Below are positions 10,271 through 23,983 of a DNA stretch of 64,000 nt, in pieces (within the stretch, counting starts at the first letter, position 1; each line of letters opens with the position of its first letter). A program made the translations under genes and the position numbers. This DNA comes from Woeseiaceae bacterium (GTDB taxonomy: Bacteria; Pseudomonadota; Gammaproteobacteria; Steroidobacterales; Woeseiaceae). The notes under the pieces were generated by a model. It was not told where the DNA came from. It ran no database searches and saw only the letters and a list, made by a program, of their open reading frames with translations. Where the stretch lies: NCBI GenBank assembly GCA_021773115.1, contig JAJFKS010000025.1, positions 124,001 through 188,000 of the forward strand, given 5' to 3'.

Positions 10271-12544
10271 ATGTTGAGTAGTGAGCTGGAGTTTTGCCTG
10301 AACGAGGCGTTTCAACGGGCACGCGATCACCGTCACGAATTTATGACGGTAGAGCACCTGTTGCTGGCGCTGCTCGATATTCCGGGCGTGCACGAAATTC
10401 TGAAGGCCTGCGATGCGAATATTCCCGAGTTGCGACGTCAATTAATTGAAGTCATCGACGAGCAGACACCCCTGTTATCTGACGATGACGAAATTGAAGT
10501 GCAGCCGACACTTGGGTTCCAGCGCGTGTTGCAGCGGGCTGTGTTCCACGTCCAGTCGAGCGGCAAGAAAGAAGTGACCGGCAGCAACGTGCTGGTCGCG
10601 ATTTTCTCTGAAAAACAATCTCAGGCGGTTTACTTGCTGAGTTTGCAGGATATTTCTCGTCTCGATGTCGTCAATTACATCTCACATGGCTTGCCGCAAA
10701 TTTCGGACGATGGAACAGCGCACGAGGGTGATCCCGAGTTGCAATCGGAAGCCGAGCCCGAATTGTCCGCATTGCAAAAATACGCGACAAACCTCAATGA
10801 GCTTGCCATTCAGGGGAAGATCGACCCGCTGATCGGTCGTGAGCTGGAGATCGAGCGCACGGTCCAGATCCTGTGTCGGCGCCGCAAGAACAATCCGCTG
10901 TATGTCGGCGAGGCAGGGGTCGGCAAGACCGCGCTGGCCGAAGGCCTGGCGCGAATGATTGTCGAGGAGCGTGTACCGCAGGTGTTGGCGGACAGCACCA
11001 TTTACGCGCTGGACATGGGTACCCTGATTGCCGGAACCAAATATCGCGGCGACTTTGAGAAACGTCTGAAGGGCGTCATCGCCGAGATTCGGGAGAATCC
11101 CGGCGCGATCCTGTTTATCGACGAAATTCACACGGTTATTGGCGCGGGCGCGGCCTCCGGCGGTGTTATGGATGCGAGCAACCTGATTAAACCCGTGCTT
11201 GCCAACGGCGACATGCGCTGCATTGGTTCGACCACGTACTCTGAATACCGCGGTATTTTTGAAAAAGACCATGCACTGGCGCGACGCTTTCAGAAAATTG
11301 ATGTGCCGGAGCCGAGTATCGAAGAGTCTGTTGCGATCCTGAAGGGTTTGAAGTCGCGCTTCGAAGAACATCATGGCATCAAGTATGACAATCCGGCGCT
11401 GGAGGCGGCTGTCGAACTGTCAGTGCGACACATCAATGACCGGCATTTGCCCGACAAGGCAATCGATGTGATGGACGAGGCAGGTGCCAACCTGCGCCTG
11501 AAACCTGAGGCGAGTCGTGGCAAGCGCGTTACCGTCAGAATGATCGAATCGATTGTCGCGAAAATGGCGCGCATTCCGGAGAAGAGCGTTTCCTCATCCG
11601 ACCGCGACGCTTTGCGCACGATGGAGCGGGATCTCAAGCTTACGATCTTTGGCCAGGATCAGGCGATCGAGGCGCTCAGCGGTTCGATAAAGATGTCTCG
11701 CAGCGGCTTGCGAGACGAAGAGAAGCCGATCGGCTCATTTCTGTTCGCCGGCCCCACCGGTGTCGGTAAAACCGAGGTGACACGGCAGCTGGCTATGATC
11801 ATGGGTGTCGAGCTGATTCGCTTCGACATGTCCGAATACATGGAACGCCATACCGTGTCCCGTCTGATCGGTGCACCGCCGGGTTACGTCGGTTTCGACC
11901 AGGGTGGACTCTTAACAGAAGCCGTTAACAAAAACCCGCATGCTGTTGTTTTACTTGATGAAGTTGAAAAGGCTCATCCCGAGGTTTTCAACCTGCTGCT
12001 GCAAGTGATGGACCATGGCACGCTCACTGACAACAACGGCCGCAAGGCGGATTTTCGAAATGTGATCCTGGTCATGACGACCAACGCAGGTGCCGAGGAA
12101 TCCAGTCGCGCGTCAATTGGCTTCACCGAACAGGACCACAGTTCTGACGCGATGTCGGTCATTAGCAAACGCTTCTCACCGGAATTCCGTAACCGCCTGG
12201 ACGCCATTATCCAGTTTGCGCCGCTGGCAATCGATTCGATCAAACGAGTGGTCGACAAGTTGGTCGTCGAATTGGAGGTCAAACTTGGCAGCAACAACGT
12301 CACGCTCGAGCTTGACGACGAAGCCCGCAACTGGATTGCTGCGCGCGGTTACGATCCGAAAATGGGTGCGAGACCGATGGCAAGAATCATCCAGGAGCAA
12401 ATCAAGCGGCCGCTGGCAGAGGAACTGCTATTCGGCAGCCTCGCAAAAGGCGGGCACGTAAAAATTGTCGTCGGCAAGGACGACAGTCTGGATTTGATCG
12501 CTGAACCGGTGCTAAGGGAACTTGAGCACCTGCCGGAGGCTTAG
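10271..12544 (+). CDS. clpA: ATP-dependent Clp protease ATP-binding subunit ClpA
   Basis: A 757-residue Hsp100 unfoldase that pairs with ClpP. An N-terminal double-repeat domain (residues 1-145, starting [14 protein letters not shown]) is the ClpS docking site. Two AAA modules follow: Walker A GEAGVGKT (about 213-220) with Walker [10 protein letters not shown], and Walker A GPTGVGKT (about 494-501) with [12 protein letters not shown]. The ClpP-docking IGF-type loop is visible as ASIGFTEQD. The C-terminal D2-small domain ends near [15 protein letters not shown]. Length and motifs are standard. It ends 4 bp from the convergent infA, leaving no room for a separate terminator. Confidence 0.97.
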   Translation: MLSSELEFCLNEAFQRARDHRHEFMTVEHLLLALLDIPGVHEILKACDANIPELRRQLIEVIDEQTPLLSDDDEIEVQPTLGFQRVLQRAVFHVQSSGKKEVTGSNVLVAIFSEKQSQAVYLLSLQDISRLDVVNYISHGLPQISDDGTAHEGDPELQSEAEPELSALQKYATNLNELAIQGKIDPLIGRELEIERTVQILCRRRKNNPLYVGEAGVGKTALAEGLARMIVEERVPQVLADSTIYALDMGTLIAGTKYRGDFEKRLKGVIAEIRENPGAILFIDEIHTVIGAGAASGGVMDASNLIKPVLANGDMRCIGSTTYSEYRGIFEKDHALARRFQKIDVPEPSIEESVAILKGLKSRFEEHHGIKYDNPALEAAVELSVRHINDRHLPDKAIDVMDEAGANLRLKPEASRGKRVTVRMIESIVAKMARIPEKSVSSSDRDALRTMERDLKLTIFGQDQAIEALSGSIKMSRSGLRDEEKPIGSFLFAGPTGVGKTEVTRQLAMIMGVELIRFDMSEYMERHTVSRLIGAPPGYVGFDQGGLLTEAVNKNPHAVVLLDEVEKAHPEVFNLLLQVMDHGTLTDNNGRKADFRNVILVMTTNAGAEESSRASIGFTEQDHSSDAMSVISKRFSPEFRNRLDAIIQFAPLAIDSIKRVVDKLVVELEVKLGSNNVTLELDDEARNWIAARGYDPKMGARPMARIIQEQIKRPLAEELLFGSLAKGGHVKIVVGKDDSLDLIAEPVLRELEHLPEA

Positions 12545-12548
12545 ATTA

Positions 12549-12767
12549 CTAACGGCCGCGGTAGACGATTCGACCTTTGCTGAGGTCGTAAGGCGTGAGT
12601 TCGACGGTGACTTTGTCGCCAGTCAATATACGGATGTAATTCTTGCGCATTTTTCCTGAAATATGCGCGGTCACAACATGCCCGTTTTCGAGTTCGACTC
12701 GAAACGTCGTATTGGGCAGCGTCTCATTTACGACGCCTTCCATCTGTAGGGCTTCTTCTTTTGCCAA
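12549..12767 (-). CDS. infA: Translation initiation factor IF-1
   Basis: A 72-residue S1-fold protein that blocks the ribosomal A site during initiation. The sequence from [12 protein letters not shown] to the terminal KGRIVYRGR is that of bacterial IF-1 over its full length. The start must be a TTG at 12767: it is the only codon that gives the canonical M-AKEE N-terminus and length, and an upstream in-frame start would add 23 unrelated residues. It is the last gene of a run trxB - FemAB-like - aat - infA, 76 bp after aat. infA next to aat and clpA is conserved gene order in Gammaproteobacteria. Confidence 0.95.
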   Translation of the reverse strand: MAKEEALQMEGVVNETLPNTTFRVELENGHVVTAHISGKMRKNYIRILTGDKVTVELTPYDLSKGRIVYRGR

Positions 12768-12843
12768 GGGGCTGGATCTCTGTAGTGCGAAAAGGCTGGC
12801 GAATTGTGCAGAAATGGTGTGGGTATTGCAATGCACCGGTCCC

Positions 12844-13578
12844 TCAATCGGGCAAAAGGTCCTTGCAGTGAATGGGTGAATCCGGCCAGTTCCTCACCGG
12901 ATCGGCCGGATTGCAGAGTTGGTCGAGCAGGGCCCGAAACTCGGCTCTCGGCTGCGTACGCGCACCCAGCGACAGCAAGTGAGACGAAACGACCTGGCAA
13001 TCGAGGATCGCCAGGTCGCCGGCCAGCATCCGGTTAGCGACAAACAGCATCGCTAGTTTGGACATATTGGGGCGGGTGCTGAACATCGACTCGCCAAAAA
13101 AGACTTTACCCATCGCGAGCCCGTACATGCCGCCGCAGAGTTCATCGTCCTGCCAGACCTCAATGGAGTGGGTCCAGCCCATCGTGTGCATTTGCCGGTA
13201 GGCGGCGTCTATTTCCGCGGTGATCCAGGTGCCCTGTTCCGAGCGGCGTGGGCCGGCACAGGCCCGAATGACATCGGTGAACGCCGTGTTGACCCGAATC
13301 TCGGCGGTCGACTGGCGGATATCGCGACGCAGGCGGCGCGAGACCGTAAAGTCGCCTGGCAGGAATACGCAGCGTGGGTCTGGTGACCACCACAGCAAGG
13401 GCTCGCCGTCGTCCGACCAGGGAAATATGCCCTGACGATAGGCCGCCAGCAAACGATCCGGACTCAAGTCGCCACCGGCGGCCAGTAGCCCGTCGGGTTC
13501 ACGAAGTGCCGAACTGACCGGTGGGAAGCTGTTCGGTGGATCGTCCGCTGAAAGCCAGGTGACACGATTTCTGCTCAC
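12844..13578 (-). CDS. aat: Leucyl/phenylalanyl-tRNA--protein transferase Aat
   Basis: A 244-residue aminoacyl-transferase that adds Leu or Phe from charged tRNA to the N-terminus of proteins beginning with Arg or Lys, creating ClpS-ClpAP degrons. Family marks are [21 protein letters not shown], the [20 protein letters not shown] stretch, and [19 protein letters not shown] in the acyl-transfer GNAT-like fold. Its 3' neighbour is infA and its start overlaps the end of the FemAB-like gene by 4 bp. Together with clpS and clpA a few kilobases away, the complete N-degron branch sits within 4 kb. Confidence 0.96.
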   Translation of the reverse strand: MSRNRVTWLSADDPPNSFPPVSSALREPDGLLAAGGDLSPDRLLAAYRQGIFPWSDDGEPLLWWSPDPRCVFLPGDFTVSRRLRRDIRQSTAEIRVNTAFTDVIRACAGPRRSEQGTWITAEIDAAYRQMHTMGWTHSIEVWQDDELCGGMYGLAMGKVFFGESMFSTRPNMSKLAMLFVANRMLAGDLAILDCQVVSSHLLSLGARTQPRAEFRALLDQLCNPADPVRNWPDSPIHCKDLLPD

Positions 13579-14717
13579 CGCGAGCTGTCCGTTTCTTTGT
13601 AAGGTGTATGAGAGTCGACTTCGTCAATGTAACGCTCGACATGTTTCCCTTCTTCGTCCAGGTAGCGCTCAATTGCGCTGGCGAACTGGGGATGTGCCAG
13701 CCAATGCGCTGACCATGTCGTAACCGGTGAGAATCCTCGACTGACTTTGTGTTCGCCCTGTGTACCCGGTTCGAACAAGGTCTTGCCGGTCTCGATACAG
13801 TAGTCGATGCCCTGATAGTAGCAGGTCTCGAAATGCAGGGCATCGTAGTGACCGTTGCTGCCCCAATACCGCCCATACAAGGCGTGCTCACTTTCAAAGA
13901 AGACGGCCGCCGCGACAATCGCCGAGTCCAATTCGGCGAGAACATACAGGATGCTGTTTGGAAGCTGCGCGTTCAGATCGCGAAAAAATGCCTCGCTGTA
14001 GTACGGCATTGAACCGCGCCGCATGAACGTATTGCTGATCAGCTGATAGACGGCGGACAGGCTGCTTGCATCGATGTCGGCGCCATGGACGCGGCGAAAG
14101 CGAATGCCGCTCTCCCTGACACGTCGCCGATCGCGGCGCGCCTTTTTGCGCTTCGCCGATGTGAAGGTCTCGAGAAACCGCTCGAACGACGGGTAGTGCT
14201 TATTATGCCAGTGAAATTGACAGTCTTTGCGTATCAGCAGCCCGGCATCGCCAAAGGCGTCAATTTCGGGCGCTGTGGGAAACAGTATGTGAAAAGACGA
14301 GCAGTCAGTGTCTTCAGCCAGTTTGATCGCGGCTGCGAGCAGTGCTTTGCCGGCGACTTTGTCATCCGTGTCGCGAAGCAGCAGTCGTCGGCTGGGTGCC
14401 GGTGTGAACGGTACCGCGGATACCAGCTTGGGGTAGTAACTAAGCCCCGCCTGGTCATAGGCATTTGCCCAGGCCCAGTCGAAAACGAATTCCCCCCAGG
14501 AATGCGATTTCTCATACAAGGGCATTGCGGCGCGCAGGCCGTCGTCATCACTGATCGTCAAGTGTCGTGGCGACCAGCCGGTGTCCGGCGATACGCATCC
14601 GGATTGCTCGGCAGCCAGCAGGAACTCATGTCGAAGAAAGGGGTAATCGGTGCCCGCAAGCGCATTCCAGTCGTCGCGAGCGATCTCCGCCATGGCGCTG
14701 TGCACGGTTACCCGCAA
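13575..14717 (-). CDS. FemAB-like / GNAT-fold acyltransferase family protein (DUF482-type)
   Basis: A 380-residue protein matching the 'peptidogalycan biosynthesis' FemAB-like family: FLRHEFLLAAEQSGCV near the N-terminus, YEKSHSWGEFVFDWAWANAY, and a C-terminal GSNGHYDALHFETCYYQGIDY with FEPGTQGEHKVSRGF. Proteins of this family are related to GNAT/FemX aminoacyl transferases, but the substrate is generally unknown. It overlaps aat by 4 bp, and both belong to transferases with GNAT-like folds, so a shared aminoacyl-tRNA-linked function is possible; this is inference. The upstream gene is trxB, 15 bp away. Confidence 0.85.
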   Translation of the reverse strand: MRVTVHSAMAEIARDDWNALAGTDYPFLRHEFLLAAEQSGCVSPDTGWSPRHLTISDDDGLRAAMPLYEKSHSWGEFVFDWAWANAYDQAGLSYYPKLVSAVPFTPAPSRRLLLRDTDDKVAGKALLAAAIKLAEDTDCSSFHILFPTAPEIDAFGDAGLLIRKDCQFHWHNKHYPSFERFLETFTSAKRKKARRDRRRVRESGIRFRRVHGADIDASSLSAVYQLISNTFMRRGSMPYYSEAFFRDLNAQLPNSILYVLAELDSAIVAAAVFFESEHALYGRYWGSNGHYDALHFETCYYQGIDYCIETGKTLFEPGTQGEHKVSRGFSPVTTWSAHWLAHPQFASAIERYLDEEGKHVERYIDEVDSHTPYKETDSSR

Positions 14718-14732
14718 CGCAAATCCCTCAAT

Positions 14733-15888
<1,156 letters not shown>

Positions 15889-18207
15889 ATGGCAAGAGTC
15901 AAAAAAGCCAGTCAACCGGAATCGCGCCTGTCATCTCAGGTGCACAGAGCATTGCGTGAAGGTGCATTATACGTATTTGGTGCGCTGGCGCTGATTCTGT
16001 GGTTCGCGTTATTTACCTACAATCCCGCGGATCCGGGTTTCAGCCAGGCAACCACCAGCGGCGAAGTTCAAAACGGAATCGGGCGCTTCGGTGCCTTGCT
16101 CGCCGATCTGCTGTTCAATTTCTTTGGCCGGCCAGCCTACCTGTTCACGATCATGGTGTTTTTCCTTGGCTGGATGCTGTATCGCGAGCAAAAAACACAA
16201 ATTGAATTGACGCGGCTCGATTTTGGCCTGCGCTTCGCCGGATTCCTGGCGACATTGATAACCAGTTGCGCGCTGGCGACATTGCATTTCTCACCGGCAG
16301 GCTTCAACGAGACGGCGGGCGGCATTATCGGGCAGGAAGTTGGACTGCGTCTTGAGTCGGTCATGAAGTTGCTGGGTGCCAGCACGCTGCTGTTTTGCCT
16401 GTGGGTCGCGTCTGTGTCGTTGTTTCTCGGTATTTCGTGGATCAGCGTCATGGACCGTATCGGTCGCTGGTCATTGATCGCGTTTGAAAAAGCGCGCGTA
16501 AAAATTGACGAGTTACGCGATCGCGCTGAAGGTCGTCGCAGCGCGGCCGCGCGGCAGGACATTGTGAATGTCGAGAAAAAGCTCAAAGCGACTCGCGAGA
16601 AGCCACGCATCGAACCGGTCATGTCGTCTTTGGAGCCGAGCGAACGAGCAGAAAAAGAGCGGCAAGTGCCGTTGTTCGAGCCACCTGCTGCGGGCGAATT
16701 GCCACCTTTGTCATTGCTGGACGATCCGCCGGAGCAAAAAGCGGGCTATTCCACGGAATCGCTCGAGGCAATGTCACGCCTGGTCGAACTAAAGCTGAAA
16801 GACTTTGGTATCGATGTCGAGGTCAAGTCGGTGTCGCCGGGCCCTGTCATCACGCGCTTCGAGCTCGATCCGGCACCCGGCGTCAAGGTCAGTCAAATCG
16901 CGAATCTCGCCAAGGATCTGGCACGTTCCTTGTCCGTGGTCAGCGTGCGTATCGTCGAGGTCATCCCCGGAAAATCCTTCGTCGGCCTGGAAATTCCCAA
17001 TGAAAATCGTCAGCTGGTCACGCTTGGTGAGATATTAAAATCGCGTGCTTACGACGATCTCGCGTCGCCAATTACGCTGGCACTCGGTAAGGACATTGGT
17101 GGACATTCAGTTGTTGCGGATCTCGCGCGGATGCCGCACCTGCTGATTGCCGGTACCACGGGCGCGGGTAAGTCCGTCGGCATCAATGCAATGGTGCTGA
17201 GTATTCTTTATAAGACGCAACCCGAGCATGTGCGATTGATCATGATTGATCCAAAGATGCTTGAGTTGTCGGTGTACGAAGGCATCCCGCACTTGTTGGC
17301 GCCCGTTGTTACCGACATGAAAGAGGCAGCAAATTCCTTGCGCTGGTGTGTCGCGGAAATGGACCGGCGTTATCGTCTGATGTCGGCGCTCGGCGTGCGA
17401 AACATCGGTGGCTACAATCGCAAAGTGCGTGATGCAATTGCGGCCGGTGAGCCGTTGAAAGACCCAATCTTCAAGCCGCCCGAACTGTTCGACATCGACA
17501 AGCCGATCGAACATCCGACGCTGACACCGCTACCGTTTATTGTCGTCATTATCGATGAGCTCGCCGATATGATGATGATTGTTGGCAAGAAGGTCGAAGA
17601 ACTGATTGCACGGCTCGCACAAAAAGCACGAGCATCCGGCATTCACATGATCCTCGCGACGCAGCGGCCCTCGGTGGATGTGATCACCGGCCTGATCAAG
17701 GCAAACGTACCCACGCGTATTGCGTTCCAGGTATCTGCCAAGGTCGATTCGCGCACAATTCTTGATCAGATGGGTGCTGAGAACCTGCTCGGACACGGGG
17801 ACATGTTGTATCTGCCGCCAGGTACATCGCTGCCGGTTCGCGTTCATGGCGCCTTTGTTTCGGACAATGAGGTTCATGCCGTTGTCAGACACCTGAAGAA
17901 AAGTGGCGCACCCCGATATATCGATGAAATTTTGGAAGGCCCATCGAGTCCAACTCCGGGACTGACCGGAATCGACAAGCCCGGCGATAGCAGTGACGCC
18001 GAGCAGGACCCGTTGTACGACCAGGCAGTCCAGGTTGTGCTCGAGACCCGCAAGGCGTCGATTTCCGGCGTCCAGCGACGCCTGAAGATCGGTTACAACC
18101 GGGCGGCGAGGATGGTTGAATCGATGGAGGAGGCCGGCATGGTCGGTCCTTTGCAATCAAATGGTGCCCGGGAAATTCTGGTACCCACTACGGCGAAAGA
18201 TGACTAA
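15889..18207 (+). CDS. ftsK: DNA translocase FtsK
   Basis: A 772-residue divisome protein that pumps chromosomal DNA through the septum and activates XerCD at dif. Four membrane helices occupy about residues 25-170. A short charged linker (about 180-290) leads to the alpha domain ([17 protein letters not shown]), the RecA-like beta motor with Walker A GTTGAGKS (about 422-429) and Walker B-like [13 protein letters not shown], and a C-terminal winged-helix gamma domain ([19 protein letters not shown]) that reads KOPS. The linker is far shorter than in E. coli (1329 residues in total), as in many other bacteria. lolA begins inside the ftsK stop region. Confidence 0.97.
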   Translation: MARVKKASQPESRLSSQVHRALREGALYVFGALALILWFALFTYNPADPGFSQATTSGEVQNGIGRFGALLADLLFNFFGRPAYLFTIMVFFLGWMLYREQKTQIELTRLDFGLRFAGFLATLITSCALATLHFSPAGFNETAGGIIGQEVGLRLESVMKLLGASTLLFCLWVASVSLFLGISWISVMDRIGRWSLIAFEKARVKIDELRDRAEGRRSAAARQDIVNVEKKLKATREKPRIEPVMSSLEPSERAEKERQVPLFEPPAAGELPPLSLLDDPPEQKAGYSTESLEAMSRLVELKLKDFGIDVEVKSVSPGPVITRFELDPAPGVKVSQIANLAKDLARSLSVVSVRIVEVIPGKSFVGLEIPNENRQLVTLGEILKSRAYDDLASPITLALGKDIGGHSVVADLARMPHLLIAGTTGAGKSVGINAMVLSILYKTQPEHVRLIMIDPKMLELSVYEGIPHLLAPVVTDMKEAANSLRWCVAEMDRRYRLMSALGVRNIGGYNRKVRDAIAAGEPLKDPIFKPPELFDIDKPIEHPTLTPLPFIVVIIDELADMMMIVGKKVEELIARLAQKARASGIHMILATQRPSVDVITGLIKANVPTRIAFQVSAKVDSRTILDQMGAENLLGHGDMLYLPPGTSLPVRVHGAFVSDNEVHAVVRHLKKSGAPRYIDEILEGPSSPTPGLTGIDKPGDSSDAEQDPLYDQAVQVVLETRKASISGVQRRLKIGYNRAARMVESMEEAGMVGPLQSNGAREILVPTTAKDD

Positions 18208-18868
18208 ATTAAATATATCATTAGCGGCATTAGTGTTGCTGACAGCGAGCCAGGCCCAGTCTCAGGGGCAGTCCGGTGCCGATGAGCTTGGGCGGCGGCT
18301 CGTCGACGACTTTGTCAACAACGTCATTACGTTGGAGGGTGATTTCGAGCAGTCGCTTATCGACGCGGACGGGACCATCATCGATCGCAGCAGCGGTACG
18401 CTGGAAATTGAGCGGCCGACACGATTTCGCTGGTCCTACTCGGCGCCTTACGAGCAATGGCTGGTCGCCGATGGCCTCAATATCTGGAGTTACGACCTCG
18501 ATCTTGAGCAAGTGACCGTGAAGCCGCAGGCAGAAGCACTAGCGAATACACCGGCGTTGTTGCTGGGTGGTTCTGAGGATGCGCTCGATCAGTTCGACTA
18601 TGGTGGCACGACCATCGAGAACCTAACGACCTGGGTTCGACTGGAACCCAAAGACAAGAGTAGCGGCTTTAATCGCGTCGAGCTCGGCTTCATGGATGAT
18701 CAACTGCGACGAATGATTTTCTATGACAACCTTGAGCAAACGACCTTGATTGCTCTGGACAACGTCAGAATCAACGAACCGATCGAAGATGACCGCTTCC
18801 GGTTCATCGTGCCGACAGACGTTGACCTTGTCGGGATACCTGTGGTCGCCGACGTCGCGACGCCCTGA
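18200..18868 (+). CDS. lolA: Outer-membrane lipoprotein carrier protein LolA
   Basis: A 222-residue periplasmic chaperone that receives lipoproteins from LolCDE and hands them to LolB. It has a signal peptide (residues 1 to about 22, ending SQAQSQ), then the LolA pattern: [43 protein letters not shown], and a C-terminal [21 protein letters not shown]. The ATG at 18200 is chosen because it lies 8 bp inside ftsK and starts directly with the signal peptide. The ftsK-lolA-rarA-serS order is conserved in Gammaproteobacteria. The demand for LolA fits the many lipoproteins encoded in this window. Confidence 0.95.
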   Translation: MTKLNISLAALVLLTASQAQSQGQSGADELGRRLVDDFVNNVITLEGDFEQSLIDADGTIIDRSSGTLEIERPTRFRWSYSAPYEQWLVADGLNIWSYDLDLEQVTVKPQAEALANTPALLLGGSEDALDQFDYGGTTIENLTTWVRLEPKDKSSGFNRVELGFMDDQLRRMIFYDNLEQTTLIALDNVRINEPIEDDRFRFIVPTDVDLVGIPVVADVATP

Positions 18869-19278
18869 TGCTGCCCTTACGTCATTCTCGGGGCTGGCAA
18901 TTGGCCAGTCTGATGCTTTTGCTATTCGTTCTTGTTGCCGCGCTGATGCCCGCGGTCTGGTTCTGGGACGACAAAGTCAACGGACTTGCGTGGTTTCAAT
19001 CCGTTGACAAATGGCTGCACAGTGCGACGTTTGGGTTCCTGACCGTCTGGTTCGCCGGTTTGTATCGTGTACAGGCGTATTGGCGTATCGCGCTTGGACT
19101 CCTCGCTTTTGGACTGTTGATCGAGTTGTGCCAGCGCATGGTAACTTACCGCAGCGCGGATTGGCTGGATGTTGGTGCCGATGTAGTCGGGATTATCGTT
19201 GGCCTTGTAATCGCGCTGGCGGGCCTTGGTGGCTGGGCCCTGCGGCTCGAAACACGATTGGCAAACGCCCGGACCTGA
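18868..19278 (+). CDS. VanZ-like family membrane protein
   Basis: A 136-residue protein with four predicted membrane helices, starting at the ATG that overlaps the lolA stop. The motif WLHSATFGFLTVW, then LLIELCQRMVTYRSADWLDVGADVVGI, is the VanZ-like signature (acidic and His residues between helices 2 and 3 plus a DxxANxxG-like end). VanZ itself is linked to teicoplanin resistance, but most members have no known role. The insertion between lolA and rarA is seen in a number of gammaproteobacterial lineages. The 3' end lies 2 bp before the likely rarA start. Confidence 0.85.
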   Translation: MLPLRHSRGWQLASLMLLLFVLVAALMPAVWFWDDKVNGLAWFQSVDKWLHSATFGFLTVWFAGLYRVQAYWRIALGLLAFGLLIELCQRMVTYRSADWLDVGADVVGIIVGLVIALAGLGGWALRLETRLANART

Positions 19279-19280
19279 TC

Positions 19281-21883
<2,603 letters not shown>

Positions 21884-21887
21884 AAAA

Positions 21888-21916
21888 AGGGTCAGAGCCG
21901 TCCTGGCTCTGACCCT
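21888..21916 (+). terminator. serS terminator hairpin, REP-like copy 1
   Basis: A 12-bp perfect stem, AGGGTCAGAGCC and its complement, around a 5-nt loop, beginning 4 bp after the serS stop. Seven A residues precede and TCTTT follows, so it fits a rho-independent terminator and could work for both serS and, less well, the convergent Bax-inhibitor-like gene. The same stem occurs again at 23340-23369. Confidence 0.75.
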
Positions 21917-21932
21917 CTTTCAAGAATGACGT

Positions 21933-22622
21933 TTAGTCGCGGCTCATAAACAGTCGCAATACGTACCAGAACATCAGAGCAATCGATGCGAACAGCGCCA
22001 TCGCTGCAGCGACGTATCGGTCCTGCGGATAGTGATTCATGATATTCGAGGTGTCATACAGCACCGCTGCACCTGCAAACCCGATCATCGCCACTGAAAA
22101 CCAGGTTCCAAGCTGAAAGCCGAACAGGATGGAAGCGCCGATGCCGACGAGTGCCAGAATTCCGCCCCAGACGAGCATGCCGCGAAGGAATGAAAAATCC
22201 TTGCGTGTAATCATCGCAGTTGCGACCAGGCCAGCTGAGCCCATTAAGGTGACGCCAGCGGCACTTTCAATTACGCCGGGCTGTTGCAGCTGCGCGACGA
22301 GTATCAACGGGGAAAAAATTACGGCTTCGGCGACGACCAGGAGGGCGAATGCGCCGTACTGCGCTGGCACAGATTCCAGCCGGTGAGCGATATGAGACGC
22401 GCCCCAGCCGACCAACATGAATGCACCCAGCGTAAGCAACCAGTTATTCACCATCGCCGGAGCGATGCTTGCCGCGATGCCTGAGCTGATTAAGTAAGCC
22501 TCAACCGCTGCAAACGCGAGAATTGCACCCACAACGTGGGCATAGCACTTCCAAATAAACTCGGAACGATCCGCAACGGCCAGGCTCGATACTGGCGCCA
22601 TTGAATTCGTGTGGTTCTGCAT
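21933..22622 (-). CDS. Bax inhibitor-1 / YccA family membrane protein
   Basis: A 229-residue protein with about seven membrane helices, matching the Bax inhibitor-1 (TMBIM) family: NWLLTLGAFMLVGWG, SAAGVTLMGSAGLVATAMITRKDFSFLRGML, VALYDTSNIM-like LYDTSNIMNHYPQDRYVAAAM near the C-terminus with the two acidic residues expected in the last part. YccA in E. coli binds FtsH and limits its action on SecY; other members act as Ca2+ leak channels. It is convergent with serS across a shared hairpin, and upstream of it lies an SDR gene in the same direction (36 bp). Confidence 0.88.
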   Translation of the reverse strand: MQNHTNSMAPVSSLAVADRSEFIWKCYAHVVGAILAFAAVEAYLISSGIAASIAPAMVNNWLLTLGAFMLVGWGASHIAHRLESVPAQYGAFALLVVAEAVIFSPLILVAQLQQPGVIESAAGVTLMGSAGLVATAMITRKDFSFLRGMLVWGGILALVGIGASILFGFQLGTWFSVAMIGFAGAAVLYDTSNIMNHYPQDRYVAAAMALFASIALMFWYVLRLFMSRD

Positions 22623-22657
22623 TTCTCAGTCTCCTCGATAACGCGATTGAGCGGATT

Positions 22658-23317
22658 CTACCACGGCAGCAGGTAACCTTCTGCGTGCCAGAACCCGCCT
22701 GTGTTCTCAATAGTGAGGTCGTCGATACGCTGAATCAAGCCTCTGGCGGAATCTTTTGGCGATATCCCCTGACCGTTGGTCATGTCTGTCGCAACGAGTC
22801 CGGGATGCAGAATGGCAACGGCGACACCCTTGGGTTTGAATTCGTGCATCAAGTTCGTCGCGATCTGGTTGACGGCCGTCTTGGACGCGCGATAACCGTA
22901 ATAATTTCCCGAGCTATTGTCGCCAATTGAGCCGACGCGGCTGGAAACAATGGCGATCTTGCTGCCGCTCGAGAGATTGTTGCGCAAGGCCTCGCACACT
23001 CGCAGCGGACCCAGCGTGTTCACCTCGAACTGCCGAAGCATATCGACATAGTCCAGTGAGCCGAATTCGTCACGCAGCAGGATACCGGCGTTGTTGATCA
23101 GGATATCCAGGTGCTCGCCATTGAGCTCGTTGGCCAGCGTTTGCACGGAGCTCCCGTCGCTGACGTCAATGCCTGAAATGACACGAGTGCTGGCATCCGC
23201 CAGTTCATCGCTGGGCGAACGGCAAACGCCGATCACATCATCACCGCGAGCGCTAAGTTGGGTCGCAAGTTGCAGCCCAATGCCGCGATTGCAACCCGTG
23301 ATTAAAATTGTTGCCAT
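22658..23317 (-). CDS. Short-chain dehydrogenase/reductase family oxidoreductase
   Basis: A 219-residue classical SDR. It has the Rossmann motif TGCNRGIG (about residues 7-14), NNAG (ILINNAGIL), the catalytic Ser region (KIAIVSSRVGS) and YxxxK as YRASK. The C-terminal HPGLVATDM is typical of the C-factor/YjbQ-unrelated SDR group that includes CsgA-like dehydrogenases. The ATG at 23317 (MATILITG) is preferred; upstream in-frame codons run through a terminator-like hairpin into tRNA-Ser and are not coding. The substrate cannot be told from sequence. It is co-directional with the Bax-inhibitor-like gene. Confidence 0.88.
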   Translation of the reverse strand: MATILITGCNRGIGLQLATQLSARGDDVIGVCRSPSDELADASTRVISGIDVSDGSSVQTLANELNGEHLDILINNAGILLRDEFGSLDYVDMLRQFEVNTLGPLRVCEALRNNLSSGSKIAIVSSRVGSIGDNSSGNYYGYRASKTAVNQIATNLMHEFKPKGVAVAILHPGLVATDMTNGQGISPKDSARGLIQRIDDLTIENTGGFWHAEGYLLPW

Positions 23318-23339
23318 GATAAATCCAAATAATCGAAAA

Positions 23340-23369
23340 GGGGTCAGAGCCCGTCTGGACTCTGACCCC
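23340..23369 (-). terminator. tRNA-Ser terminator hairpin, REP-like copy 2
   Basis: A 10-bp perfect outer stem (GGGGTCAGAG with CTCTGACCCC), extended by two more pairs after one mismatch. Read on the minus strand it follows tRNA-Ser by 10 nt and is followed by CTTTTCG, so it fits a terminator for the tRNA. It shares the GGGTCAGAG stem and a GTC-containing loop with the hairpin after serS. Confidence 0.7.
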
Positions 23370-23379
23370 CTTGATAGTG

Positions 23380-23470
23380 TGGCGGAGAGGGTGGGATTTG
23401 AACCCACGAAGGGCTATTAACCCTTGCTGGTTTTCAAGACCAGTGCATTCAACCGCTCTGCCACCTCTCC
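23380..23470 (-). tRNA. tRNA-Ser(UGA)
   Basis: A 91-nt gene including an encoded CCA. The acceptor stem GGAGAGG pairs with CCTCTCC, followed by discriminator G and CCA. The anticodon stem is CTGGT/ACCAG with loop CTTGAAA, giving anticodon TGA (reads UCA). A long variable arm (stem AAGGG...CCCTT) is present as expected for tRNA-Ser, and the T arm reads GTGGG-TTCAAAT-CCCAC. It lies 1.5 kb from serS. Confidence 0.97.
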
Positions 23471-23687
23471 GTGTCAGATTGAGCGCGAGCGCATTGTGCT
23501 TGCAGCGCCCGGAGGATTCAACCTTCTGGACAATTCAATATTGAAAATCGTTGCAATGGTGTCCATATTGAGAGGTCTGATGCAATATAGGTTGCTAGTT
23601 CATTAGTGATACCAGTTCTGGGTAAATACGGTAACATTTTGAAACATAAAGAAATAGTTCTGCTCATTGTCATTTAAGGATTATAGA

Positions 23688-23972
23688 TTGAAAACTTCTT
23701 CAAGCCAATTTGGCCTGCCCGCCGGAAACCCGATTGCGGACCTGTTGGTCATCGTCGTCGGCGTGCTGGCGATTGCGGCATCCGTCGTACTGGGCTTTTT
23801 TGCCTTTGTGATCGTCGGCAGCATCGTGCTGGTCATGGCGTCAATCGTCGGGCTTCGCGTCTGGTGGTTTAAGCAGAAAATGAAAGGCCGTCCGCGGCCA
23901 GGCGATACGCGGCCAGGCGGCGTGATTGAAGGAGAATACCGGGTCGTTGCTGATAGCGACAAGGACGAGTAA
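23688..23972 (+). CDS. Small membrane protein of unknown function
   Basis: A 94-residue protein with one long or two tight membrane helices (PIADLLVIVVGVLAIAASVV and FVIVGSIVLVMASIVGLRVWW), then a basic cytoplasmic tail (KQKMKGRPRPGDTRPGG) ending EYRVVADSDKDE. I chose the TTG at 23688 because AAGGA lies 7 nt upstream; a TTG at 23667 has no such site. It is the first gene of a run of three co-directional genes (histidine phosphatase, YjbQ). I do not recognise the family; similar 'hypothetical' membrane proteins with an EGEYRVV ending are common in Gammaproteobacteria. Confidence 0.75.
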   Translation: MKTSSSQFGLPAGNPIADLLVIVVGVLAIAASVVLGFFAFVIVGSIVLVMASIVGLRVWWFKQKMKGRPRPGDTRPGGVIEGEYRVVADSDKDE

Positions 23973-23983
23973 AGTCGCCATCA

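Noticed and set aside
19011..19280. RarA starting at 19011
   Set aside because: That part overlaps the vanZ-like gene in another frame and has no AAA+ or RarA N-terminal similarity; the TTG at 19281 gives the family start and length.
23318..23407. Longer SDR protein starting upstream of 23317
   Set aside because: The extra part would be encoded by a terminator hairpin and tRNA-Ser, and the normal SDR start is MATILITG at 23317.
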